DNA from: Bullera alba
Lineage: Eukaryota > Basidiomycota > Tremellomycetes > Tremellales > Bulleraceae
DNA length: 64,000 bases
NCBI GenBank assembly: GCA_001600095.1
Contig: BCIX01000005.1
Coordinates: 626,523-690,522, forward strand
Reading direction: 5' to 3'
Shown here: one piece after another, positions 1 through 11,373 of the stretch
Position numbering within the stretch: the first letter of the stretch is position 1
Layout: the number at the start of each line of letters is the position of its first letter
Made by a program: the position numbers and the translations under genes
The notes under the pieces: model-generated
What the model was told of the DNA's origin: nothing
Seen by the model: only the letters and a program-made list of their open reading frames with translations
Databases searched by the model: none

Positions 1-1360
1 AGTCGGGTCAGCGGGAGCTTCATTGTACGGTTGTGTGTGAATCCTGCACTCACCTGGGAAACCGGCAATCTCCACTCCGTCAATCTTGTACGAAGTAGCG
101 ACCTTGATCTCCTCGAAGCCGTCCAGAACGTCGAGCTTGGTCAAGTTGAGACTGGTGTAACCGTTGATCAAAGTGGAGTACTTCATGACCACCAGGTCCA
201 ACCATCCACAACGCCTTCTTCGGCCAGTGACCACACCGTACTCGGCACCCACTTCCTGCAGCGTCTTGCCAACCTCTTCGAGGTCTTCAGTTGGGAAGGG
301 ACCTCCACCAACTCGGGTGGTGTAGGCTTTGATGACACCGCAGACCTTTTTGATGGCGAAAGGGGGGATACCGAGTCCGGTAAGCACACCTCCGATAGAG
401 GTCGCCGAGGAGGTGACGAATGGGTACGTTCCGTAATCAATGTCGAGCATCAGGGCGTTGGCACCCTCGACGAGGATTCGCTTGCCAGACTGGATAGCTT
501 GGTGCATGTAGGTTGGTCCGTCGACAATGTGAGGTCGAAGTCTCTCGGCAAAGGCCTACCACTGTGAGTCAGCTATGTCCCTGGTTTCTCCAAGCGGTAC
601 AGCTCACCTGGAGCATCTCGATTTCTCCCTCGGTGTCGAATTCGAAGTGACCGTACCTCTTGAATCGACCCTCGACGAGCTTCCTGAATTTGGCAGGGAA
701 GCTTGGGTCGTACAAGTGGTGCACTCGCAATCCAGATCTGGACGCCTTGGACGAGTAAGCTGGTCCGATACCCTTCTTCGTGGTGCCAATGGACGAGCCT
801 CCAAGTTCAATCTCCTTCAATCCATCGACAATTTGGTGGAAGCCGAGGACGAGGTGAGCTCTGTCGGAGATGAACAGTCTGTCGGCACATTTCAGTCCCT
901 TTCGCTCGAGGGTGTCGAGCTCGTTGAACAGGGATGGGATGTGGACGACAACACCGGATCCGATGAACGCATTGCACTTCTCGTTGACCAGACCTGCATA
1001 CCATATTCAGCAATTATAGCCATAAAGAGCCCGGCCAACTCACCACTGGGCAAGAGGTTGAAAGCATAAGTCTTCTTCTCTCCTGGTTTGTCACCGGGCA
1101 CAACGATTGTGTGACCGGCATTGTTACCACCTGCACATCTCGCGCAGATATCCGCCTGAGCAGCGAGGATATCGACGAGCTTTCCCTTTCCTTCGTCACC
1201 CCACTGGGCTCCGAGGCTAGAAGTGGGGTTAGCGAAACGAACTGAAAACCCCGCGCCGACCGAGTACAAACTTACACCACAGTCACTCCTTCTGGAGCTA
1301 GAACGTCTGGATCAGCTGCATTCTAGCTTACCATCACTTTTGCAGCTCACCTTGTGCCAT
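1..1360 (-). CDS. ADE12: Adenylosuccinate synthase, 5' part (3' end beyond window)
   Basis: Catalyses GTP-dependent condensation of IMP with aspartate, the first step from IMP to AMP, in the cytosol. Exons on the minus strand: 1360-1351, 1297-1276, 1216-1044, 993-608, 555-54 and 17-1 (cut by the window edge). The spliced start reads [20 protein letters not shown]. It carries the GDEGKGK nucleotide loop near residue 20, then GGNNAGHT, the GIGPAY segment, the [20 protein letters not shown] motif and [12 protein letters not shown], all hallmarks of the family. The first exon is only 10 nt. The last intron (53-18) is 36 nt and ends in AAG, so that junction is the least certain. The start was chosen because it splices in frame to the conserved [11 protein letters not shown] block. 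About 370 residues are visible and the C-terminus is missing. Confidence 0.95.
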
Positions 1361-1934
1361 TTGGAAGTTCGCCAGAGAAAGGCAGAAGAGACCCCCGACT
1401 TTTGCTGTTGATTCGAGGGTGGGTGGTCGACTCGTTTTCCGAACTCGTTCCGCCCAATCCGGAATCAAAAGTCGACCCCGGTTATCTGCCCAATCACACG
1501 TCAGGACAAGTCGACGAAGACGGAAGTATAATTATCCTCGGCGCGACTGATTTTCCTCTTGGTGGCTGGTCAGCATGTCTCGTCCAATGTGTTGATGTCA
1601 AGTCTCGATATAGGCGCAGCGAGTAATGTTCACTGACCGCTGGTCGGGCTCGAAGGCGGAGCTGGGCAGAGGTGAGCAGGAGCCTGGCTGAGCCTGGCCA
1701 TGGATAGCTCCGCCTCCGACAGGCACCGACGTCGCCGCCGACACGAGCAACGATGCGGACACGACCTCCTCGGCCCAGCAGCGAAATGTACACAACTTAC
1801 ACAGACTCTGCCATTGCTCATCTACTTCGACATGGATTGACAAAGGACTGACTGATCTGAATTACGATCTCGACCGGACCTGACTCGGAGGCGGCGGCAA
1901 TCATCCCAAAACGACAACAGCGGAACTCAACAAC
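1361..1934. promoter_or_regulatory. Divergent promoter region, ADE12 / PH-domain gene
   Basis: This 574-bp stretch separates two genes read in opposite directions, so it must hold both promoters and 5' leaders. No coding sequence that splices to either gene was found. I see no clear TATA box or named regulatory motif. Confidence 0.5.
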
Positions 1935-4900
1935 ATGACGACCAGTGCAGCATACACCCGACAACAAGATCCGACCTCGCCAAACCACACCGCTTCGACG
2001 GCTTCATATTCGACAACGTCCTACACGTCCGCTTCATCCCGACACACCTACTCGACAGGACTGACGACACCGGATTTGTCAATAGCTTCGCCAAAGTTTA
2101 AGAAACAGAACCTCGACGTATTGGAAACCACGTACGAGGGCGTGGAACATGATCCGTCGTCAGCTTTGAGGTCGGTATCCTCTACTTCGACCTTGCAACC
2201 TCGACCTCAACCAAACCTAGTCGGGCACTCTCAGCCGGAAAGTAGTGCTTCAGCCTTGGGCTACACTGCGACCAAGACCAGACGGGGAGACACAAGTAGA
2301 CCACTACCTGGTCTGCCCCCATCCACGGATATGTCCAACTACTACCCGGAGATCACACCAGGAGCAGGAACGCGGTCTACAGGGAAAGATGGGGAAGTCC
2401 TTCGAGGGCCAAGTGTTAGACACCGTGCGAGTCAGTTCGAGCAAGCGGCCCAGGCTTCTTCATCGACAAAGCGGACTCGATCGACATCACCCTTGCGAGT
2501 CAACAAGATCCGAACACCATCAAATAGCTCGCCAAAGACGCCTGAGCCTCGACGCCCGGGCAGGGTTCCCGTCCCGAACACCGCCCCGGCCCAATCTAGG
2601 GCTACGTACGGAGATTTGGGCCGTGCAGGACCATCGACGTCCAGTGGTCAAGTCAGTCCTCCTCGATTGGCAAGAGGAGCAGGATCAGCTCGCAAGATGA
2701 TTCAACAGTGGGAAGGAAAGCCGGGCCAGTCTAGTCAATCTGGTCCTTCTACACCTGCTTTCCCTCGATCTCAACCACAAGCAAGGATCATGTCGAGGGA
2801 ATACCTCAACAGCAAACCATTACCCGATCACAGACTTGCCCCTTCCCCCTTATCCACCCCCGGGAGAAACTACAGTTCCAATCTCACCGGCTCTCCCCAG
2901 TCCAAATCCAGAAACCCATACTCCCACGCCAACGCCTATTCCCCGTCTCAACACCTCCAGACGCCGCAACAGTCGAAATCACTGCATGCCTCTCCGTCCA
3001 ATTGGTCGCTCAAGTCCTCTCCCGGAGACAGGAAGAAGCGTGGGGACAAGGGTCCCGGCAGGTCACCGCTGAAAGAGATCTTGAACCTGTTTGGCGGAGG
3101 GGGCGCATTCCGCAAAAAGGGCAAAACGAGGAGGAAGAGTGCAAGTGGGGGATATGAGCTGGATATCGGGGAGATGATGGGGAGTAATGGTCTGCCGGGG
3201 GGAATTGTGTTCCGGGACAGGATGGGCGATCAAGAGATGGACGGTAGAGCACAATCCCAATCATTAGTGAGTGGATCCCCCAAATATTATAGTGATTTAC
3301 GATGACTGACAGCTGAGCGCGTAGGTACGATCCACTGCTGTCATCTACCTCGTTCCAACACCGTGCTCCTCGGTCTCACAATGGGGTTCCTGGTTGACAT
3401 CATGGGCGAATTTGACCAAAACGACTTTATCAATCACCTACTGTCCCGTCTTTCAAGAGGTACAGAGCGGGAGTATGACTCCCAAACGAGTACTGTCGGG
3501 CTCTGGACCGATAGGCAAGAACACCGAGCCGGCAATCGCGTACTCGACCATCCCTCAGCCGTCGCCTAGCACCGGACCCGACGTCGATCTCGACATGAAA
3601 GACTGTGTGGAAGTTAGGAGTCTGAGGAAGGAAGAGATCAAGGGCAGGGGGATCCCCTCAGCGCCAGATGGGGTGGGGACGGAAGTTCTGGAAATGGTAT
3701 GGAGCGATGGCTCTAGGCGGTATATAGGAGTCGAAGGAGTTGCCGGGAGGTTGGGTTGGGTCAGTGCGATTTGGTGAGTAACTTCCGGAATCTTGGATAC
3801 GGCTGCTCTTAGACTCTTGGGCCAAAATCTGAGACAGGCAGAGCTCCGGGGGTCTAGAATATGTGGAAGATGTTCAAAGTGGTCAGAGAGTTGGACAACG
3901 GCTGACAATGTCTCAGGGATGTCTTACTCGCTTGTAAATCCAACATCCCACCAGCACTCCCACCTCCATCCCCACTGTCGTCCCCGAAGCCATCTTCCCC
4001 TCGATACTCCCTCACCCCGCTGAGCAATGTCAACCTCCCCGATGATCCATTCCGGCTATCACACACCTCCACCCAGGGCGGCCTAGGCCAAGCTGATTCT
4101 CGACGTCCAAGCGGCTCGCAAATCGTACAAGCGAGCACGGCACCACCTGTGCAGCGGATAGGAGACCGCTGGATCGCCGCAAGCGTCATTGGCACCAACA
4201 GCCAGTTGGGACCTAGCCACGACATCGACACACCCAAGGACACCGCAGGAGAGAGAGATATCGCACTTGCGACAGTGACGAAATCGGGGTCGAATCCCAC
4301 TGCAGAAGAATTGAGGAATTCGGTTCAGCGGATGTTTGATGCTGGACCGGATGAGATGCCGTCAAGTCAAGGCCACAGACAAGGATTGGCATACTTGAAT
4401 CGATCGAGTAGTGGACACAGCGCAGAGTCTGCTCGAAAAGTGCTAGAATGGCAACCCACAACAGAGAGGGAATTGTCGATCTTTGCCCGAAGCAATTCTC
4501 GCAAATCGGCCACTGGTCAAACTCCCTCGGCCTCACCGTATCGCTCCAATCAGCCACTAGCTACGGGTATCAACAATGCCGTGTCACCCGGCAGGCCATT
4601 GACCATGTCAGAATTGGGTCGCCATGACAAGACTTTCGACGCGGACACCGTCTTGTCCTTTGACCCGGACGATGTCAACCCGTCCCGATCAGCGAGTCAA
4701 GTCCGGCGTAAATCCATTTCGGATCGACACAAGCCGGTGAATCACCTGGCGGTGCTCGAGGAGAATGATGGTAGTCTATCGGATGGAATGGGTCCCGGAC
4801 CGCTCAAAGCCCCTACGTTCCTCTCCCACGTCACATTCCCCAAAGCCCAAGTGGCAGGATTACCCGTCGCTCCGGCTTTCAGCGTCATGAGCAAAATCAA

Positions 4901-6790
4901 GGCGTTCGAGACAGCGACTTCACCCACACCCTCGCAGCCTCCGCTCTCCCGCCAGAAGTCAGGAGCAACCTTGAGAAGCCAGACAAGTGCTGGAATGGCA
5001 GGCATCGGCGCCACTGGAGGCGAGGGCATGTCCAAAACTCGAACCACGTCCTCTGTCGACACGCATGACAGCCAAGATGGTCTCTTGAGGACGCCGGCCA
5101 CTCAGACATCTTACGCCCTGCCCTCGACTTCGGACCACAATAGCGGTAAAGCACTATCGGGACATTTGGACCGTCATTCCCGAGACCATGACGTACTGGC
5201 GAGTCAAATTGGCGGAGTGCAAATCGATCTCAAAGCCGTCTTGAGCTCTTTGACGAGTTTGGTCAACGGGACCAAGATTGACGACAAGTTGGACACCCTC
5301 GGAATGGACATCAAAGCCATTGAAAATGCTTTGAACCTCAACTCGCTGTCAACTGCCCGTCTGAACTCGATCACCTCGCCCGAAGATGCCAATACTCAAA
5401 TACCCGGTGGAATCAGTCAAGTGCACGACAAGCTGGATGCGATTGCCAAACTCTGCGAAGAAGTGTTGGCCAAAGACAAGGCCAGGACCACCGAGAACGG
5501 TAAAGCACCGGCGTCACCTAGTCCACAGGGCAAACTCGGTATTATGGTCGACGCCGACGAGCAGAAGGGTGCAGGGCAAGAAGTCGCTCAGATCATGGCG
5601 GAATTGACGGGAAGCTCGAACAAGGCATCACCGAGATTGGCCAATTTGCAAGTCTTGCACCATGTCGCTTCGAAACCGTCAAGTCCGAGGGGGTCGGCAA
5701 GCAACTCTCCGGTGATATCTCAGCATTCCCAGTCGAGTCCAGTGACTGCCGATGGACCACTTTCCGATGAGACTAAGAAGCAGGTCGGCGAGGTATTGGG
5801 TCTCGTGAAGGAGTTGAAGGAGGCAAGAACACTTCAGACTCAGCAAACAACAGACATTGCGAGGTGTAAGTCCGCCCGTCTTCACTCTCGTAACCAGCTG
5901 ACCCTTATACTTTCCCGATCAGACCTGAACGAGCTCAACACCTGGTTGGAGAAATTCGTCCACAACTCGACCAACGAGATTTCGTCAATGTCCAAACGAC
6001 TCACCTTGATCGTTGGCGCGGATGACGACCCGGAAAACCCCAAAGACCCCAATATGCCCATCACGATGCCCGACCTCGTTGCAGACATGCACAGCATGGT
6101 CACCGAGCAGAAACGCAAGACCGAGGCGGATGGTGCGGTGGGAGCTAGACTGGATGCGTTACTGGCAATGATGGGCCAAGAGCAGGAAAGACATCAGGGC
6201 CAGGCGGGGATGATGGATCAGGTCATCAACATCCTCGACAGACAACGGGCAGATAACGAGATGCTCCTTCGAGCGCTAGCGACGGGTGAGTCTCAGTATC
6301 TTGCCTGCGGGGATATGCTGACCTAAGACAGATCTGACGACGGAGATTCGGGGTGAGCGACTTAGATTCGTCGAGGCCATGCAGCAGGCCACCACGATGA
6401 ACATTACGAGTGAGTCGGACCGTACCCTGCTTCCGTGATCATGTGCGGGTGATGCTGATAGCGACGTAGAACACGTGGAGGAATTCAAGAAACTGCTTTC
6501 GACAGAGGTACAGAAGTCGATGAAAGAGCTGGGCGAGATGAGGGAAGAGAGGAAAGCGCTCGAGCATCAGATCTCCGACTTGTTCGCTCTAAAAGCCAAG
6601 TTTGGTGGACCGGTGAGTACAAGCAGAAAGGCTCGGTAAGCTCGGAACGGATATTGACAACGAGTAGTCAAAGGGTGGACCGGGAACACCTCCCCAGCGA
6701 CCCGCGTCGGGTCTTGCTCCGGGGCCATATAGCGCAATGAGGGGACTGCCCGTAGCGCCAGCAGGAGGTCCCTCCCCAGTACGACGATAG
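1935..6790 (+). CDS. Large disordered protein with PH-like domain and C-terminal coiled coil
   Basis: Seven exons (1935-3266, 3325-3773, 3917-5865, 5923-6285, 6332-6409, 6470-6612, 6668-6790) join in frame to 1478 codons. Residues 1-440 are Ser/Pro/Arg-rich and disordered, with SPKTPEPRRPG-like phosphosite runs and a basic patch (DRKKRGDKGPGRSPLKEIL). Residues about 445-605, across the first two junctions, look like a pleckstrin-homology fold: alternating hydrophobic strands, then VLEMVWSDGSRRYIGVEG and a closing helix GRLGWVSAIWDVLLACK. Residues about 1190-1440 are charged and helical (EVLGLVKELKEARTLQTQQ, YLNELNTWLEKFVHNS), a likely coiled coil. Two introns (5866-5922 and 3267-3324) could be missed because one keeps the frame. 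By inference it is a membrane- or cortex-associated scaffold. No specific function is known to me. Confidence 0.85.
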
Positions 6791-6942
6791 GCTCCGGAGA
6801 GAGTGAAGGGTTCGGAAGTCAGCAGGTAGATCTTTGTGGACATTTGGATATCGGATTGGACAATGGAAGAAAGGACAATGATTGATATAGTTTGGATTCT
6901 ATTCGGGTTGGTGATGTTGTACAAGATGGACACTATGGTGCT

Positions 6943-8412
6943 TTACTCGACATCGCCAGCGGGGGTCGATCCACAGCTGGTAGTCTTCGAGTCTGCGGCT
7001 GCCGTCAGGGAGCAATGCCAGGTTTGGGTGACTGATTGCGATAGGTGAACTGCTCGACCATCTATCATCACCACATGACCCCTGCTTGTCGCATGGACCG
7101 ATCGCTCGCCATGAGCGTCCACGCAGTGTCGTACCGTGATCGTCTCTATGATAGCCCTCGGTGAATCCCCGAAATCCAACTCTGGGCTGGAGGACTCATT
7201 GGTCAGGCGAGCATTAAACTCGATGGTGGTCAATCGGGGTGCTAAGGTCAATCGCCCGACGAGCCCATCTGACATGATGACACTAGGCGCAGTACCTACA
7301 CTGTCGATGTTACTGGGGTGGTGTGGTTTGTTACATGATACGACGGTGTTTGCGCGATAGGACAAAGAGCTTGGTGATCTAGATCTATCGGGGTAGAAGG
7401 TGATCTTGCGGAGGTCAGGCAACGGTGGGATATCGATCTCCTACGTCGATTCCCTCTGAGCAGCTTCAACCCGGACTCTTGGATATATCGTACTCACCTC
7501 GAGGATCTTTGCATAACAGCCATCGTACTCGACCCGCAGGACGACCTCTTGTAGGGTATCCAGCCCTGAGAGGGGTATTGGTAACATGGCCTGCACGTCA
7601 AGTTTTCTCAAATCAACCATGCCCCTCAGCCCAGCTTCCACCTCTTTCCACCATGGCCTCCTCCTGAGTCCAAATGCCGAAGCGAGCCTCACTTCCGATA
7701 TCCGACTTGTCTCTAGGAGATGCGTCCAGAGGGGGACGTACTCCTCCACCATCATGTCAATGCGAAGTGAGACCAAGGTTGGAAGGGTGATATCGCACAC
7801 ATGCTCGAGGCCATGTGGGGGTGTATGGCTGAGTTGGAGGGGTGTAATGTGTAGATGTTGGATCGTGGGACAGGTCGTCAGCAGGGTTAGAGTGACTTGT
7901 TGCCAAGTATGGTCCAGTGGAACAGTCAAGTGGGTCAGTGAGGGAAATAGAGACTGACTGGACGAGGAGATTGAGGTCGATGGGCCTGAGAGGATCAATT
8001 GACGGAATGGGACCAATACGTTGCCGGCTTCTTGCTCCCTGTCGAAGAGGATATGAGGGGGTGAATGCTGAAGATCAAGGTGAGTCAGATTCAGCCTTGT
8101 CAGCTCTATTAGCTGAATGAAGAGGGGGTAGTTGTGTGCCGTGAGCTGTCCCCTGAGTGAACGGACGACCTGTGCTCTTGGGCCTCGAGCTGTGATGCTA
8201 GTCAGAATCGCGTGCAGGGTGGAGTATTCCTCGGCTCGAGTGTCGAAGTACGATGCAACGTCGTGCTGACAGCGAGAGAGGTTGATGGTGCGATATAGCT
8301 CCCTCTCGGCGTCCTCAAGCAGGATTCGACAGGTGAGTGCGACCATGGCCAGCTCATGTTTTGGGAGGTTTGTAAGCGACTCGGAGATGACTTCTCGTGG
8401 GAGGGACATCAT
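6943..8412 (-). CDS. F-box-like protein
   Basis: Two exons on the minus strand, 8412-7498 and 7440-6943, give about 470 residues. The N-terminus, MMSLPREVISESLTNLPKHE followed by LAMVALTCRILLEDAERELY, matches the F-box pattern (LPxE, then hydrophobic helices ending in a Tyr/Leu). F-box proteins bind Skp1 and pick targets for SCF ubiquitin ligases. The rest is leucine-rich (SLFPSLTHLTVPLDHTW, TCPTIQHLHITPLQL), as in the irregular LRR tails of basidiomycete F-box proteins. An in-frame GTG lies 36 nt upstream, but the first ATG is at 8412. The 57-nt intron begins GTGAGT and ends TAG; if retained, that TAG is an in-frame stop. The 3' end lies only 152 bp from the end of the convergent PH-domain gene. 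The substrate cannot be read from sequence. Confidence 0.8.
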
Positions 8413-9302
8413 CTCGATGGTAGTTCTCCGGATTATAGGGGTGTACACTGACGAGGTGGTATCATTTGCTGACCCTCACTCCTGGTCTGGTACTTGTACT
8501 CAGCCCCTCGGTTAGTGTGCCCATCCGATCTCAGGTACCCTTTGTCCCAGCTGGCCGTGCATACTTGATGCTCATCAAAGGAGGTTAGCGACCGATGGCG
8601 ATGCGTCCCGCGAGCTACAGCTGCTCATGTCGCGGATGGTGTCGGGAGGTGTCGGGCTGTGGGCTACTTAGCTAGTAGACCGGCTTGTGCCAGTAAGTCG
8701 GAGCAGAATCACTAGAAGGATGACAATGGATATTTATTCCTTAGAGAAGGGGGTACCACTCTTCTCGTCTACTGTATACACTAGAACTCGGTGCATCCTC
8801 CTAAGTTCCTAACCTCCTCTTCGGAATGAGTCAATGAGATCCCTCAACGTTCAACGTCCACCATATGATCCATCCGATAGTCGCCAGGTGGCTGGTCCTC
8901 CTTTCTAGGATCTAGTCCCTGAGTCCCTCATGTCAGTTCACGACAGCTCTGTCCTTCAGCAGAAGAAATGGCTCCACTCTGCTCCTGAGTCCTACCAATT
9001 ACCAAACGACTAGTAGACCGTCTGTTGATTGGGTCTAGTCTGGTTACTCTGGTAGTGCAGTCCAGTCAGAAGGACGTCCATACTCCATAGGTTCGTGATG
9101 GACAGTGCACTGTTGTTGGCGTTTGTCAAGATCGCATAGAATGTGATGCATCGCCTCTTGTTATGTTGCTCATCTTTCGAGTACGCAGAGATCGTCCTCG
9201 AGCTGATTGAGCAGGCAGCAGGCAAGTTTTCAATCATCCATCGATCATCTACGTACTATCAAGAGACCTTCCACTTGGAGGCTGGAATCACTGGCTATCA
9301 AC
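8413..9302. other. Gene-free stretch upstream of F-box gene
   Basis: No convincing gene is seen in these 890 bases. A 75-codon open frame on the minus strand (9010-9237) has no recognisable motif and no splice partner. The region should contain the F-box promoter and the 3' flank of the 462-aa orphan gene. Confidence 0.5.
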
Positions 9303-10691
9303 TCATTCGGTGGGCACGTACGAGGAGAGATTGAAGCCTACAGTCCACACTGCATCCTCTTCCCCTTCGCTCGGGGTGGTAAGTGTACACGTCAAATGGG
9401 TTGGTTCGGCTTCACTTTCGTCACGGAGGCTGGTCAGCTCACCCACGTCGGCCGCTGAACCTTTGTGCCACTGCCCATGACGAGCCTGCATCGAATCGGG
9501 ATCCTCGACTCTGACGAGCGCAGCGGAGATAGAAGTCTTGTTGTTGATTCGCTTGAGGATTCTCGCAGTGCTCAGGATATTCACCATGTCAGCAGTGAGG
9601 TCAGACAGGACCTCGTAGTCGTCGGCGTCAAGATCGTCAAAATCGTCACCCCTCTTTGACAGGGTAGGTAAGAGCTCCTCGTCGACCCAAGTGAAAATCT
9701 GTTCCGCGGCGCTCTTGACATCGGAGACGTTGGCTGCCCGTCTCGGGTCTTCGGTCAGCTTCGAGAGGCGGTACTCTGCTTGCTCTTTGAATGTGTCGCC
9801 AGTGAAAGGCTTGACGACATGTTCTGGCAGAACCAGATCAGGCTTCTTCCCATATGCGGTATGGTTTTGCAGAAGGTGTTGGCTCTCGCACGTGATTCCC
9901 TGATCTTTGAGGTACTTCTTTCCCACATCATCCAAGGCCTTCACCAAGCCAGCGTTGAGGATCGTATCGTACATGAACGACTTCCTGTACTCATCGTTGG
10001 AAAGCAGGTCGGTGAGAGCTGTTTCAATCACAGGTTTTGCCGTCTTGAGTTGCTCGGCCGTCAATACCAATTGATTATTGGTGCACGACCACAGGATGTT
10101 GTTGAGCGCAGCTCCCCTCCGGCTCGTTTTCTCGACTAGTCCCATATGCCATCGCATGCTCTCGTCATGGTCGGTGGACACCACGAGCGAGGATGACTCG
10201 TCGAGGTCCGGATTCGGACAGTTGTTCGAACGGACCCAGTCGCTCGGATAGGCAGCATCGTAGCCACCGGGAAGGATGATGAATTCCTCCAGGCCCTGTG
10301 GGAATCGATAACTGGTGTCCTCCTTTTCTGGCCACTGATCCTGCTCTGCATGTATGAGCCGCAGCTGATCGTCGACCGTGAACTTCTGCTTCCATTCTGT
10401 GCTGGCTTTCTGTAGTTCTTCCGCCGCTTTTGGCCATATCGTATCGGAAGACTCAGACAGCGGAGCGGAAACGAGCTCGGAATCCAGCTTGCAAAATGTG
10501 TCGAGGACATGTCGCCAGTGAGCTCGAGTTTGCTCCTGAGTGAGCTGCAGGCGACGGTCACTGTATGGTACGCTGTCGTCCACGATGTCCACTTCGTTGT
10601 CGACTTCGATGGTCACCGCTTGGTCTGAGTACTCTGAGACATGAGTGATGTGTACTCTGGTGAATGGATCACTGTCAGCTTTGACCCTCAT
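9303..10691 (-). CDS. Orphan 462-aa protein, single exon
   Basis: An uninterrupted frame of 463 codons starts at an ATG at 10691 and ends in TGA at 9303-9305. I do not recognise the family. The product is acidic and looks soluble, with no signal peptide and no membrane segment. It has helical stretches (LLPTLSKRGDDFDDLDADDY, LSDLTADMVNILSTARILKR) and a middle region with VVSTDHDESMRWHMG. The absence of introns contrasts with the intron-dense conserved genes around it. A TATATA box on the same strand at 10781-10786 lies about 90 bp upstream of the ATG. A decayed fragment related to its C-terminal third lies just upstream at 10959-11210, so the gene has duplicated locally. Length and codon-like composition argue that it is real. 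Confidence 0.7.
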   Translation of the reverse strand: MRVKADSDPFTRVHITHVSEYSDQAVTIEVDNEVDIVDDSVPYSDRRLQLTQEQTRAHWRHVLDTFCKLDSELVSAPLSESSDTIWPKAAEELQKASTEWKQKFTVDDQLRLIHAEQDQWPEKEDTSYRFPQGLEEFIILPGGYDAAYPSDWVRSNNCPNPDLDESSSLVVSTDHDESMRWHMGLVEKTSRRGAALNNILWSCTNNQLVLTAEQLKTAKPVIETALTDLLSNDEYRKSFMYDTILNAGLVKALDDVGKKYLKDQGITCESQHLLQNHTAYGKKPDLVLPEHVVKPFTGDTFKEQAEYRLSKLTEDPRRAANVSDVKSAAEQIFTWVDEELLPTLSKRGDDFDDLDADDYEVLSDLTADMVNILSTARILKRINNKTSISAALVRVEDPDSMQARHGQWHKGSAADVGELTSLRDESEAEPTHLTCTLTTPSEGEEDAVWTVGFNLSSYVPTE

Positions 10692-10780
10692 CGTATGATC
10701 GTATCGTCTCAGTATCAGTCAGACTGGGAGGGGGCACGATTGGTAAGAAATATTGGGGATGAAGGTGGCGCACCTCTACC

Positions 10781-10786
10781 TATATA
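10781..10786 (-). promoter_or_regulatory. TATA box of the 462-aa orphan gene
   Basis: TATATA reads on the minus strand within GGGTATATAGG, about 90 bp before the ATG at 10691. The spacing suits a core promoter. Inferred from position only. Confidence 0.45.
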
Positions 10787-10958
10787 CCCTACGTTGGGGG
10801 GAGAGAAGGAAGCCAAGTCATCGAAACATTAACACAGGGTCGTCCTTTCAGCCGCGCTCCTTTCGGGATCTCTGACGTGTCAGAGACTCGAAATAATCAA
10901 TCACCTACGTCACACGCTGGGGTGATCGATCAGAGGATTCGCGTCTTCTAATGCCAAT

Positions 10959-11210
10959 TCAAACCGAACAACCCACCTGCGAAGGCGCGAGCATCGAGGC
11001 AGTGGTAGTGTCGCAGTGGTCAGGATGTTGAATGTTCAGCATGTCCGCTGTGATATCCGGCAAGATCCCGTAGACAATGTGTACCGCCAAGATCGTCATG
11101 CCCGCTTCGACAGCGTGGGTAGGTCCTAAGAGGTCCTCGTCGCCCCATGTCGACATCGGTGGCCTCTTGTGAGAGGTGAGAGTTTGGCAGCGTTTGATGA
11201 GATACGACAA
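10959..11210 (-). pseudogene. Relic copy of the 462-aa orphan gene (C-terminal fragment)
   Basis: The minus strand encodes STWGDEDLLGPTHAVEAG, then a spacer, then YGILPDITADMLNI. This lines up with FTWVDEELLPTLSKRGDD, then YEVLSDLTADMVNI, in the orphan gene at 9303-10691. At DNA level the block around 11031-11150 resembles 9585-9700 (for example CGCAGTG-TCAGGAT and the GAGG/AGCTCCTCGTCG run). Only about 80 codons stay open, flanking sequence does not continue the match, and the only ATGs are internal. It is best read as a truncated duplicate. The alternative, a short expressed paralog from the ATG at 11156, is less likely. Confidence 0.6.
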
Positions 11211-11373
11211 CGAGCTTGCATTCGGAGACTAATGCAAAGTATAACCTTTCTCGATCACTTCCTTGCCCTAGAGATACAGCGTTCACGTCACACAGTCCAT
11301 TCTGAAACCCTTTCCCTCTTAGCGTTTCTCCCAGAACCTCATTTCCCGTTCTTGTCTCGTTCCAAACGACAAC

